64,000 nucleotides of DNA from Blastomyces gilchristii SLH14081 (GCF_000003855.2 NW_003101676.1:1548720-1612719); one strand, 5' to 3'. Positions 48,829-62,100 are shown, numbered from the stretch's first letter. Program-made: numbers and translations. Notes: a model not told the origin generated them from the sequence alone.

Positions 48829-50005
48829 TTTCAAGCTCAGTCAGTCAGCATCTATCTGTTATAACTGAAAGAACTAGAAACTTGTATACTTCAATCTCTA
48901 TAAACTCTACTACAGACACTCAGAAGCAGTCATCTGAATTATGAATAATCTCTGTAAAAGAAGTCTTAGAGAACTTATTAATCACTTATAAGACATTATT
49001 CTCTGCATCTGTGACAGAGAAACTCTTTGAACTCATGAATAAATCAATCTTAGTGAAGAACATTCTTGAGCATCTCTTACAGAATCAAGCTATTTTTCTA
49101 CAAGAAATACTTACTGTCTGTAAACACTCTTGAACTGAGTTTCTAGACATGATTTTCAGAGATACTTATAAACTGAAAAGAAACTTTCTTAAGCTGTGAT
49201 CACTTAAGATCACTTATTGAATCACAATCTATAAAAGCTTTTACAAGTTTGTATTTGAAATTGACTCACAAGCTCAGCTGTGTGATATAAAAGATGAAGA
49301 AGCTATTATCTATGTAATAACAGATCTCTACTACACTGAAGTCAAGAACTGGCTGAATTATCTAGAGAATGATTATAAGAGATTCTGCTGATCTGTTCTC
49401 AAGACCTATCTAGAGATTAAGTTGAAAGACTCTGTGAGTCAGACAGAGAACATCTGAACTACAATTATTAATATTAGAAAAAGAGATAAGAAATTTAATG
49501 AAAACTACTTACAGTACTTTATAAAATTATGATATGAATTGAAGTCTGTGAAAACAGAACTCTGAAACAAGACCTGAATAATAATATTTATAAAGAGACT
49601 GAATAAAGATATGTAGAATAAGCTTATTAAGTAAGACTCTAAGCTCTTAACTCTGAAGAAACTGATAACTCTTATTCACTGCTTACAGATCACTGTGAGA
49701 GTTATAGATTTATAAAGAGTGAATCACTGATCAGCTCTGCAAGAATCAGAATAACAGAGAACAGATTTATCAGAGAAAGATGATAAGATACAGAGAGATT
49801 TATATCTGACTACTAAGCAGAGAGAGAGAGCTTTACAAGCTTCTGTAAACAGAGTATATAATAGAGAGATTAAGAAAAAGAGACTCTACTTTATCTGTTT
49901 TAAATCAGAATATCTCTGTGCAAACTGTTTAGATAAATCAAAATAGAAATTTAAGAAGTCATGAACAGAGTCAGTAACAGTCTTCTTAAGAGTCTTGAAG
50001 CTGAT
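48829..50005 (+). pseudogene. Element C gag relic
   Basis: Collinear with element A gag, but the zinc knuckle has lost residues (the first Cys and the His now read Tyr, about 49887-49925), fitting G-to-A change at TGT and C-to-T at CAT. Confidence 0.7.
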
Positions 50006-53000
50006 ACCTGAATCTGTTACTTCTTTAATGAAAATACTTACTTACAGAGAGAGATTATACTGCAGTACTGCTATTCTACAAGTATAGAAAGTATTGATGA
50101 ACTCAGAATCTCAGGTCACTGTAGTGTCTCTAAAGCTCACAGAGTGAATAAGCTGAATGATGAAAACTGAGAATCTGCTCTTATAATAAGCAGAGTGTAA
50201 GAACTCAGATCTGAGAGCTGAGAAACTTGTAAGAGTTATCTTTGAATTGTAAGATCTCTCTGAAATCTGAAGAAGATTTGCAGAAACTATACTTATTACA
50301 GACATCACAGATAATATGTACTTAAGACTTATATAACTTCAAAGACATAATTCATACATAGCTGTCTGTGAGTCAGATTTATACTTCTGATCAGTGTTGA
50401 CAGACTTACTTATAAAAATAGAATCAGTTGATGCTGTAGAGTTAATTAGAGAAGATAAGCTCATCTATATAATAACTTTATAAATATCTGAGAACTTTAT
50501 AATTATGAAAACTGAGCTTCAGATATCAGAGAAATACTGAGATCTCACAGAGATATTCAGCTCAGTAAAGATAGCTGAGCTTTCTTCTCATTATCAGAAG
50601 AATCTGATAATAGATTTAATAGAAGAGTAGAAACTCTTCTGAGAATTAATCTATAAGCTCTTTTATTATGAGACAGAGATCTTACAGATCTATGTAAAGA
50701 AGAATCTGAAGAATAACTTTATCTGATTTTTACAAATCTCTGCAGAAGTCTCTGTGATGTTTATAAAGAAAAAAAATAAAGATCTCAAATTGTGTATAGA
50801 CTATTATAATCTGAACTTCAAGATAATAAAGAGTCACTATTCTCTATCTCTGATTAAGAATGTGATCAACTGTCTCACAGAAGCTGTTATATTCACACAA
50901 CTGAATATAATTAATATATATACATAACTGTAAATACAGTCTGAAGATGAATAAAAGACTGTCTTTAGAACTGTACTGAGATTGTTTAAATATCTAGTAA
51001 TGTTTTTTGATCTGACTAATATCTCTATAGCATTTCAGTCTTTCATTAATAAAACACTTTATACATATTTGAATGTCTTTATGATAATATATCTGAATAA
51101 TATGATAATATACTTTATAAAGAAGAAAGAACATACTGAGCATGTGTAAAGTGTGTTAAAGATCTTAGATAAGACAGAACTGTATATTAAGCTTATAAAG
51201 TATAACTTCAGTGCTTATCAGATTAATTTTCTAGAATATGTAATTACTATAGATAATATTCAGATGAAATCTTTATAAGTTAAAACTATTCTATCATGAC
51301 TGAAGTTAACTAGTATTCATGAGATTCAGATCTTTCTAAGCTTTGTGAATTTCTATAAACAGTTTATCTTTGTATTTATAAGAATCTTCTTAGCTCTTAC
51401 AGACATGCTGAAGAGTAAAAATAAAAAGAAATCATTTCATAAACAGAGAATGAAAAGATTATTGAGAAGAAAGAGCTGTAAGAACTTTCTTACTTCAGAA
51501 GCTTACAGAGTCTTTACAAGATTGAAACAGATATTTATAAACACAGTGATACTGTTTCACTTTGATCTCTTACTTTTAATCAAATTGAAGATAGATATCT
51601 TCTTCTTTATAATTTCAGAAATAGTCTTGCAACTACAGTTAAATAAGAACTGAGTTTCAGTAGTCTTTTTCTTATAAAAGATACAATCTGCAGAGATTAA
51701 CTATAACATTTATAATCAGAAGCTTCTTATAATAGTGAAATTCTTTCATCACTGATATCACTACTTTGAGAGCCTTGTAACAGTGATTACTATTAGAACT
51801 GATTATAACAGTTTATAATAGTTTACTTCAATTAAGAAACTCTCACAGCAGCAGATTCACTGAGTTCAGAGACTGAGTGAATTCTGATTCAAGATAGAAT
51901 ATATCAAGAGAACTAAGAACTCAGTAGACAGATTCTCTCATAGATCAGACTATGTTAAGAAGATCAGAGTGATAGACATAGAGAAACTAGAGAAGATAGA
52001 AAAGCTTCACAGAATGCTTGAACTGAGTGTTATAAAGAGATTGACTGAAGAGTCTCTCAATTCTCTGTGAGAGAAGAGAGAGAAGAAAGAAAAGAAGTCT
52101 GTATAACTACTCTCTATAACACTGAGAGTTAACACTCTAAGAATCTCTGTGAGAATTCTTGAAGAGAGTATCTATAATCTGAAGAGTTTGTAGACTTTGA
52201 GAAGTACTGCAGAAGACCTGATATAAGAGAAAACAGAGTATAAGTCTTTATAAGATCTTTTATTCAGATTGTCTGAACTGCAACTGAAGAATGAATATAC
52301 TCAGTATATTCAGAAACTGCTCATAGCAGAGATTAATTCTGCAGAAATAAAGAATTAAAGAGACTTAAATAATCTCTTATAAAGAGAGAGCTGAATTTAT
52401 ATATCTATGAATAAGTTTCTATATATAGAACTTATTAAAAGATATCATAACTCTTCTCTAGTGAGTCATTTTACAGATACTAGAACTTATGAGTTACTTA
52501 TAAGAAAATACTTCTGACTGAAAATACAAGAACTTGTGAAGAAGATAGTGAATTCTTATACTATTTATCAGAGTTCACAGATAGTGTAGTTCAGATTATA
52601 TAAAGAACTTACTTCTCTACTTATTCTGCAGAAATCTTGAAAACAGCTAGAAATGAATACTCTTATAAGCCTCTCTGAAAGTAAGAATATATATGATATC
52701 TGCTTTGACAGTGTACTGATAATAGTGAATTGCTTTATCAAGATAACACACTTTATACTCACATATAAGAACTTAAAGTCAAAGAATTTAACTTATATCT
52801 TTATCTGTGATATGATTCAGTTGTATAAGTCATCTGTAAACATTGTCTCAGACAGAGAATCAATCTTTATAGAGAAGTTCTGATCTGATCTGATAACTAT
52901 ACTGAAGATCTTATAAGATCTAAGCACAGCTTTTTATTAATAGACAGATGATCAGATAGAATGTCTGATAAGTATATTAAAACAGTATCTATAATGCTTT

Positions 53001-54233
53001 ATTAATTACAATCAGAATGACTGAGTGTATTAATTATCACTTATAAAGTTTATATATAACAACTCTAAGCATATCAGCACAGATAAAACTCTTTTTAAGA
53101 TACTCACTGAGACTTATTCACAGATAATCTTAATGAATCTGTGAGAGTATACTATAGAGTGTGATAATACTTATGAACAGACTGAGAGAATTCAGAAGAT
53201 TCAGAAGAAAGTCTGTGAATTCTTGAGAAAGACTTAAGAGTATCAGAAGAGATACTATAACTTCAAGTATATTATAAAAAGTTTCAAGAAAGATAATAAA
53301 GTCTGACTGAGTCTAGAAAACATCATTATACAGAGATCTAGTAAGAAGCTGAATCTCTTATAGACAGAGTCTTATAAGATTATAAAGAAAGTTAGCTCAT
53401 AGTTCTACAGATTGAAACTGTTATCTGAGTTATAAATATATAATGTTTTTCATGTCTCTTTACTCTGTGAATATAAGGAATTCTCAGAAGAGAACTCTGT
53501 GATTAGACTGGTCACCGGGATCATAAATTTCACGTTTGGTCTCATTTGGTTTGATCTCATACATTTCTTGGCGTGAATCCCGCTGGGACTGGCTATCAAA
53601 AAAACATGTAAAGTGACTATATATCAGATCTTAAAATGGAACCATGACTTGAAAAAAATGAGAAAGTGGTCTCATTTGATCCCATTTAGTCCCATTCTTG
53701 GCATAAAGTTACTATTTTTAGACATTTTAAGGTTTTTTTTAGACTATTTTTAATTTTTTAAAAAGTAACGCTTTTTGATAATGCTCAAATGAGATTTAAA
53801 GTCATTTAAAGCAATAAAAATAATTTAAATTGAGAAGTGGAAATTATGATCTCATTTGGAAAATGTAACAAGAGTAGACAGTAAGTCTCACTGAGACAGT
53901 ATAGAACTACTATCTAATGTTAAAACCGTGTAATAAGATCAGTCAAATTGATAATGAGACTATCAAAAAATCTGGTCCTGGTCTCAGACACAGTCACATG
54001 ATCAGTCTATCTGTAATTCATCACTCTATTCACAAAGTATTAGAGAGTGAAAGAGAATATCAGATTAAAGAAATTATTGACTTAGAGAAGTGAGATTATA
54101 AGCTCTGATTCAAGATTCAGTAATAAGAATATTCTGATAAGATGAATAAGTTCACTTGAGAATCATCTGAGTAGATAAGACATCTACAGAAGCTGAGATA
54201 TGACTTTTATATTATAAATTCTAACAAGTTAGA
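50006..54233 (+). pseudogene. Element C pol relic, interrupted by a MITE
   Basis: RT at about 50740-51300 with box YLNN, RNase H from 51345 (open to 51653) to about 51960, and an open integrase-core piece at 52653-52883. The MITE (53504-54009) falls between integrase and the chromodomain, which lies at about 54040-54233. Many TAA and TAG stops as well as TGA. Confidence 0.78.
53504..54009. mobile_element. 506-bp hAT-like MITE, copy 2 (youngest)
   Basis: Starts TAGACTGGTCACCGGG and ends CAGTCTA. TSD tctgtgat (53496-53503) and tctgtaat (54010-54017); the empty site in element A reads tctgtgac at 6547-6554, so both copies differ only by transitions. It keeps six CpGs, more than copies 1 and 3. 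No ORF. Confidence 0.9.
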
Positions 54234-54736
54234 ATGATATAATCTTTGCTAAGAACCTGATTATAATAAAGATATTAACACTGTTATTTATGAACTCTAG
54301 TCTACAAGATAATGAGTTTCTACTGAGATGAATAATTCACAGTGTATACAAAGAGAAGAAGAAATCATACTCTTATTAAAGTTAAAAAACAAGAAAATAA
54401 AAACAGAACTGTGAACACAATTTAGAGATTAACAAAGAAAAAACAAAGAAAACTCATACTTATATTCTTAACACTTATAACACTCAATTCTCTTACAACT
54501 ATTAATTTCTCTCTTCAAAGAAGCAGAGAGTATTATATTCATGATACAGATAATTATTACATTTGATATGAAGACTGTCAGAAATGCACAGACTTCAGAG
54601 AAGCTGAATATCAGAGTGTATACAGTTGTAGCAGAGTCTTGAGAACTGACTATCTGTGTATATAATCAGATATCTCTTACAAAGCTGTGTTTACTTTCTC
54701 AGTTATGCTGAAGTATTTAGCCTGAAAATAATTAAG

Positions 54737-55483
54737 ATGTGAAGAGAAGACTCATCTACTCAGATCAACTTCTATCATGAATTTATAACATTTGCATTAT
54801 CTTGATTATCTGGATTTTACAGATACTCAGAAACTCATTCTTCATTGATAATAGAATTACAGAAATGCGCTGCAGTATGAGAATTATTGATAGAAAATCT
54901 AGACATATTTGCATATATCTGATCAGAGATTGTGCAGACAGAGAGAGAGATGATTATAGATCTACAGAGCTGTAGAAGACACTGACAAAACTAAGAGCTT
55001 TGCAAGAACTATTAGCTAGAATCTGTAAGAAATTACTTATAAGAAGACTTACAGTAAAGAAAGAAACTGTACTGCTTGAAGTCAGAAGCTGATCTGAGAG
55101 AGACATGAGATTGACTGCTGATCTGAAGATCAGATATAATGATAGAGCTGAGAGAGATAAAGACACTGTTATAAGCAGTGATATCTCTACTCTATCAGCT
55201 AGTAAAAAGTAATCAGAGAAGTTATAAAGATGCTTATAAGAAGCTTAACAGTAGTCAGACATTGTTTACAAAGATATTAAAATTAGAAAAATTTTTATTC
55301 TTGAAAAGTTCTTGAATTAATATATGAATATTGTCAGAAATACTCTCTCTCTATTATCTGAGTGAAAACACTTTGCAGATAAATAAGAATACTCACAGTT
55401 TATAAGAATAAGAGCTGTTATAGAAAAAGAGAAAAGAAGATGAGATTTTACAGACAGATCTGAGATATTTATACTACTTTAAA
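54737..55483 (+). pseudogene. Element C accessory ORF (ORF3), frame undivided
   Basis: Counterpart of 7273-8036. Here the two halves are in one frame (RDCADRERDDYRSTEL, then KTLTKLRALQELLARI), which shows the ancestral ORF was single. Stops from transitions interrupt it. Start codon position now reads GTG. Confidence 0.5.
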
Positions 55484-56080
55484 GAGATTTACTTACACTG
55501 TGAATAATTCTGCAGAACAGTCAGATCACTCTAGTAAATAAAAAGTAATTATGAATTACAGATCTGAATCTTTCTATATAACTATAAAGAGTAATTACAG
55601 ACTGTGAATATTTTAATTCTACAATTCTACAGAGTTAATAAAAGAATGAAAAATTCCTCACAATTCTACAGTATCAAAGAACAATAATTCATAAGAATGA
55701 GTGAAAGATTAACTTATAAATACTTCTCTTTAATAAGAGTGATCTCACAGAGAGTGATTCATCTGTGAGATGAATCTATATAATAATTATACAAGAATCT
55801 TATGAAAATGATTAAGAGTCAATTAGAACTCTTCTATATAAAAGATATAAGATAAATCTATGTAATAGTCAGAGAAGAATCTATAGATTATAAAGAATCT
55901 TACAGAATAAAAAACTGAGTGATAGACTCTTTTTTCTTTACAGTAATAAGGAATTTTTCCTCACTGAGATTTTTTATAGATATAAAGAGTTTTTAGTAAG
56001 TATTACTAGAGTACTAAGCTGATTCTATGAAGTCACTCAGTGAAAGACTTCATAGATAAAGTCTTAGAGAGAAAGAAATA

Positions 56081-56338
56081 TGTAAGAAATCTCACTTCTT
56101 ACAGATTCTTTATCTCTATTTCTATCTCTTATATAATTAATAGAGTTAGTGACTCTTGACTACATATAACTATATAGACTGAAGTTCATAAATACTATTT
56201 ATAACTCAGCTTAAATACTATTATATATTTAACTTCTACATTTTATCTTTCTACTGTGAATACTTCTAGTAGTTAACAGTACATATCACATCAAGCTGCA
56301 AACACCTGAATAATCACCTGCAAGCACTTATTCTTATA
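56081..56338 (+). repeat. Element C 3' LTR
   Basis: 258 bp, no CpG left, last bases ttcttata instead of ttcttaca. Confidence 0.9.
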
Positions 56339-56844
56339 ATAACACTCAAATGAGATTTAAAGTCATTTAAAGCAATAAAAATAATTTAAATTGAGAAGTG
56401 AAAATCATGATCTTATTTGAAAAATGTGACAAGAGTAGACAGTAAGTCTCACTGAGACAGTATGAGACTACTATCTAATGTTAAAATAGTGTAATGAGAT
56501 CAGTTCAATTGATAATGAGATCATCAAATATTCTGGTTCTGATTTCAGACACAGTCACATAGTCAGTCTAGTTACACTTCATAGATTCTTCCGCTTCATT
56601 CTCGAACGCGTATGCTCCGATTCTCGGCCATTCTCAATCACCGATTCTCGGCGGCCATGAACACGTATAGATTCTTCCGCCCTGAAGCTCCACTGCATAC
56701 ATCATCACATATGTGTATAAATATTCACCTCAATGACTGATTCTCACACTTTCTCTTTCTTTCCTTCTCTAACATTTTTCTCTTTGTTATATAAGACCTA
56801 TCAATATCATACTGATCTATTTAGCGTAGGCCTCTTACAGTACT

Positions 56845-57272
56845 TAATCAGTGAAAATGCCTTATATTCAGTGAGATGTTTGTAAGTGCATATTAAGAAA
56901 TTTTATATAAACTTAAAATCATAGAAGTCTCTGCAGTAGAGAACTAAAATTTCAAGTTGTAAAGAACTGTAGATATGAGAGTATTATTAATTATTATAAT
57001 CACTATCTCTAGAACATCTGCTCAGAACTTCTTAGAGAGATTATCTTTTAAAAGAGCAGCTCTAACTTATCTCATAATAGTGTGAATCTTATATTCAGAA
57101 ACATCATCTTAGTGTGATAAATGAAGTATTATTAATTTTCATTTAATATCATATGAATTCATAACTATATGCATATATATGAATTGAAACACACTATCAA
57201 TATCAGTTCATAGAAAAGCAGAGACTGTATATCTGAGATTATTCATGAATCTGAGTCATAACTCAAAGTATT
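56845..57272 (-). pseudogene. Copia E integrase C-terminal relic
   Basis: Minus-strand reading gives a copia integrase-like stretch with AALLKDNLSKKF and NNTLISTVL (about 57060-56960). AT-rich and full of stops. Lies between the solo LTR and element F. Confidence 0.5.
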
Positions 57273-57634
57273 TGTGACAGGCTGCGCCCGATCAATTATA
57301 TAGACTATTCTGTTACACTTCACAGATTTCAATCACTTCATTCTTGAATGTGTACACTTCGATTCTCAGCCATTCTCAATCGCCGATCCTCAGCCGCTAT
57401 GAACACGTACACTCTGATTCTCAGTCATTCTCAATCACTGATTCTCAGCTGCTATGAACATGTGTATATTCTTTCACTCTGAAGCTCCACTGCGTACATC
57501 ATCACATACATGTATAAATATTCATCTTAATCATTAATTCTCACACTTTCTCTTTCTTTCCTTCTCTAACATTTTTATCTTTGTTATATAAGATCTATAT
57601 ATTATACTGATCTAATTAGTGTAGACTTCTTACA
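57273..57634 (+). repeat. Element F 5' LTR
   Basis: 362 bp, TGTGACAG...TTCTTACA. Contains two 55-base tandem units (57351-57405 and 57406-57460). The outer end keeps gcgcccgat, while the inner end has no CpG. Confidence 0.9.
57351..57460. repeat. 55-base tandem duplication in family 3 LTR
   Basis: Two adjacent 55-base copies around gattctcag and gctatgaaca. The solo LTR has a single copy; the F 3' LTR has two (about 62800-62909). Confidence 0.85.
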
Positions 57635-57959
57635 CTATAAAAATGTTCATTATCTTCTTATTAGAAAACAATTATTCACATATTATTTTCTCATCAGAAA
57701 TGATTACTTATTGAGAGATATCTGAACATATAACAATATGTAAGAAATAGAGAAATAGTCAAACAGTTAAGCAGACACTGAGTTCTTAGATAGAAGCTTG
57801 CTAACCAGTTATTCTGACTCTGTAACAAGATCTTACAAAGAGAATAAGATCTTATAAGAGAATATCAGTGAAAGATCTGAGAGTTCTGATACTCAGATAT
57901 ATAAGAATACAATTACACTTCTTCAGATTTCACAGATATTATATATCTAACAATCAATA

Positions 57960-59100
57960 TAATCATGTCTAACAATAATATGAAACTCTTGAATGTGAGT
58001 ATAGATGTGATGTCACAGTGACTCTGAGCAATGTTGAAATTATAACAGTAACAGATAGCAGATATGTATGTAACTCAATAACTTTAATATGAAGAGATTC
58101 AACAATTAATCTATATAATTTCAATATTTACAGAATTGAATACAAAAGCACTGAAAGAACACTTAAATACTCTCATATATTTTAATACTTCTGATCTCAC
58201 TCTCTACTTATCATGAAGAATGAAAATGCTTGTGAAACTGAGTGTAGATGAAGATTTTATCAGTTCATTAATCAATCAAGATTAATATATTAATGAACAA
58301 TTGAAGAATTGCATGAAACAGAAGTTCTATTCATGAATGAAAGCATGCAAATCAGTATTATAAATATCTGATAATATTATCAAATATCTTGATATTCTGT
58401 TCTGAGACACTGCCATGCAACAGAAAGTATTAGATTGATTACAGAGTATCTGACAGAGAAACACTTCTCTTATAATATTCATCCCTGATTTCAATATCAA
58501 GATTCTAGAAGCAGATGATCAATCTTGAGAGAATTGAATGAAGATTAGCATGCTCAAGAAGATATTAACTTTTGAACTCTTACAGGCTCTTGTAAGTGTA
58601 GACAAAGATCAGACTTATGAAGGCTTCTACACACAGCTTCAAACATTGAATGATTATCTTATCAAGCTCAAGAGTATACAGAACAGTGATAGAAGATATT
58701 ACACTCACACATCTGTGCTGAGAAATAACTCAGTCACTCATATACCTGCATCAAAGAATAACAATGATGCAGATGCTATGAATTAAGTAGACTTGAATGT
58801 CTACACACAAGCAAGAGTTTTCACTGCTTGAACAGACTTTCAAGTTTCTGAGATCACTTCTGAAGAAGTCATCAATCAATGTCAATGTGAAGTGTGCATT
58901 AACTGTAATCAATCAGAACATATTGCTTTCAACTGCTGATTAATCTATGTGTCTTCACACTTGAGAGAAAGATCAGTACCTGTTCACACCAATCACATTA
59001 CATTAGAGAAAGATTCAGAGAATAACTATGAGAATGTCTCAGTGAAACAGAGAAAAGATTAGCTTCTGTTTATAAATTTAAACAGAAGCTTGAAGAGGTT
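57960..59100 (+). pseudogene. Element F gag relic with intact zinc knuckle
   Basis: Open piece 58538-58786 (MKISMLKKILTF) followed by a complete CX2CX4HX4C knuckle, CINCNQSEHIAFNC, at 58895-58936. Stops lie upstream and downstream. Confidence 0.7.
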
Positions 59101-59130
59101 GAATGACAATAATTTGAAGAGAAGATAACA

Positions 59131-62100
59131 ATGAATGCAATTCTTGTATCTACTGTGATTAATAACATGTATAATATGAAAGTCATGATAGACAGCAGTC
59201 TTTGTCACTATACAATGATAAAATCTTCAGTTGTAAGATGTCATAACCTTCAGTGTATTCTCTTATCAAAACCTCAACTTCTTGCAGAATTTGATGATTC
59301 AAAAGATATTTGTATCTGTTACATGATAAAGCTGATCATAGATGTGAGAGGATATTAACATGAAGATGTCTATATATATGAAGTTGATAATCTTGATTAT
59401 AATCTTATATTAGAACTTGTCTGATTATCTGAACAAGGCATTTTATTAAACACTTGAAATAGAAGCTTGATATTCTCTAACAATGATAGAATTCACAAAG
59501 ATGACATTCACAAGACTATGAATCTGACACAGATCTCTGTCAACACCTATAAAATGCTTAGAAAAAGAAGTTGCTGAAAGAATTATTAACAGCAGAATTA
59601 TGTATCAATCTATTTTATCAGTCTGACTGATATTAAAAAGGCTCTAGAAAAGTTATCCTGTGTTATAATAACAGATTCTCATACAAAACTTTCTCAATAA
59701 TATCATGAATATCTAGATGTCTTTCAACAAGACAACACTATGAATATACCTCTCTTACAGAGCCTAGGAGTAGATCACAGTATCAAGTTAGAAAAGAAGA
59801 ATGATAAGAACTCTAAGTCATCATGAGACTTTCTTTATAATATGTCTCAAGATGAACTTCTTCTTCTTCAGAAGATACTCAATGATCTGTTGAATAAGAA
59901 ATTCATATATGTTAGTAACTCTTCTACTGTAGCTTCTATTCTCTTTGCAAAGAAATCAGATGAAGAACTCTGATTCTGTATGAACTATCAAGAATTGAAC
60001 AGATTAATTAAGAAGAACTGCTATTCTTTATCTCTTATCAATGAAATTCTAGCTTGCATTGAACAAGCTCAATAATTTATAAAACTAGATGTCATTGCTG
60101 CATTTCATAAGATTCATATCACTGAAGAAGATGAATGACTTACAGTATTCTGAACATATTATGATCTCTTTGAATATATAGTCATACTCTTTGAGCTGGC
60201 TAATACTCTCAGTACATTTCAGAAGTATATTAACTGAGTACTCTGAGATTTTCTTAATGAGTTTGTATCTGCTTATCTAGATGATATTCTCATCTTCACT
60301 GATGAATTCAGAAAAGAATATCAAGAGTATGTGTAAAGAGTATTACAATGACTATGAGAAGTAAAACTATCAATTGATATTAATAAGTATGATTTCAAAG
60401 TCAAGAGTATCAAATATCTAGGTTTTATCATAGAAGCTGGTAAGAGAATTTAAATGAATTCTAAGAAAGTCTCTGTTATTCTTGAATGAAAAGCTTCACA
60501 TACTGTGAAAGATATATGAAGCTTCATCAGATTTGCTAACTTCTATCAGTGATTTATATAAAACTTCTCAGATATCATGAAATCACTTACAGAACTTATT
60601 AAGAAGAACTCAGTATTTCATTAATCAGCAGACACTGAAGCTGCATTTACACAGATAAAGAAGATGTTTATCAACATCTCTCTGCTAATGATATTTGACT
60701 CTGATTATAAAATAGTTGTTGAAGCTGACTTCTCTGACTATATTACAGAGAGAGCTATATTGTAATATGATAATAAAGATATCTTATAATTATGCATTTT
60801 CATATCTAAGAAATTGAGTTCTGCTGAATGCAACTATGAGATCTATAATAAGAAACTTCTTATAATTATACACTGTCTAGAAGAATAAGACTCTGAACTT
60901 TGAAGTGTCTTCAAATTTGAGATAATCACAGATTATAAGAATCTTAAGTACTTCACAACTATCTATAAACTTATTAAATAATAGATGTGATAATCTGAGT
61001 TCTTAAGTCACTTTCATTTTATAATACACTACTGTTCTGACAGCTAGAACTCAATGACAGATGCTCTCTTATAATAAGAGCAGAATATGTCATCTGATAT
61101 AACAGATACTCACTGAATGAACTAAGAGCACTGACTCTTGAATTCAAAGATACTAGTTGATTAAGATGAAACAGCTCACAGTACTATACATACTTCTCTG
61201 ACTAGAACTGTTACTGATATCTCAACTTCTTCTGAATCTATATTAGATGAGCTATGATATACAGCAGCTTAAACTGATGAACTTCTTCAAGCACTTACTG
61301 AAGCAGTATAATAAGAAGCACTCTGATTTCTCTCAGAATTATATGTAAGAACTGACATTTCAGAATATTCAATCAATGATAATAATACTCTATAATTCTG
61401 TGAATAACACTGAGTCTCTCACTTTGAACTCTTACACACTCAGATAATGCAAGACATGCATGATTCATATATAACTAATTATTCAGACTGTGAATAACTG
61501 TATAGAATAGTCTTCTAAGAGTTCTATTAATCTGAGATATTAAACAACATTAGATGCTTTGTTTAAAACTGCAATCACTGTTCTTTCATTATCTCATGAA
61601 AGAACTATAGAAAAGATCTATTAAAATTACTTAATATCTCTGATAGAATCTGATGAGATTTAGTAATTAACTTTACTATCAATCTATCTAAGAGTAAGAG
61701 TTGTAGAAACATTCTGATCATTATGAATCAATTGAGTAAAGATATAATATTGAAATCTTGTAATAAGATAAATACTGAACAAGTTACTGAAGCTTTTCTA
61801 TAAAGCTCATTCTATTGAATGTATAAATTGCTGAGATTTATAGTATCAGATCAGAGCTGTTAATTTATAAGTACTCTCTGAACAAGAATCTGTTAAATTC
61901 TCAAGATTATACACTATCTATCAACTGTCTATCATTCTGAGACTGATAATACATCAGAATAAATAATTCAGACTATAAAGAATTATCTTTATAAGTTCTG
62001 TAACTACTTATAAGATGATTGATATAATCTTCTTCTATACACAGAGATCACTATCAACAGTTAAGATACTGTTTCAACAGATATAAGCTTATTCTTTCTT

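Larger units (their letters stand above)
48571..56338 (+). mobile_element. Element C: chromovirus family 1, full length, most decayed
   Basis: 7768 bp including a 506-bp MITE and its TSD; 7254 bp without them, matching A and D. LTRs of 258 bp at 48571-48828 and 56081-56338; TSD ataac (48566-48570 and 56339-56343). Beyond the changes shared with A and D it has many extra CA-to-TA and TG-to-TA changes. Confidence 0.92.
48292..56570. mobile_element. 506-bp hAT-like MITE, copy 3, split by element C
   Basis: Left part 48292-48570 (279 bp) and right part 56344-56570 (227 bp) sum to exactly 506 bp once element C and its TSD are removed. The 8-bp TSD gttacact is perfect (48284-48291 and 56571-56578). 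It has no CpG left, making it the most decayed of the three copies. Confidence 0.88.
48245..56839 (+). mobile_element. Solo LTR of family 3, split by nested insertions
   Basis: Read as 48245-48291 plus 56579-56839, 308 bp, TGTGACGGG...CTCTTACA, matching the LTRs of element F (362 bp) but with one instead of two copies of a 55-base unit. Flanked by gcact (48240-48244) and gtact (56840-56844), a TSD differing by one C-to-T change. No internal region of family 3 lies next to it, so it is a solo LTR left by recombination. It keeps many CpGs. A MITE is inserted in it with TSD gttacact. Confidence 0.85.
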
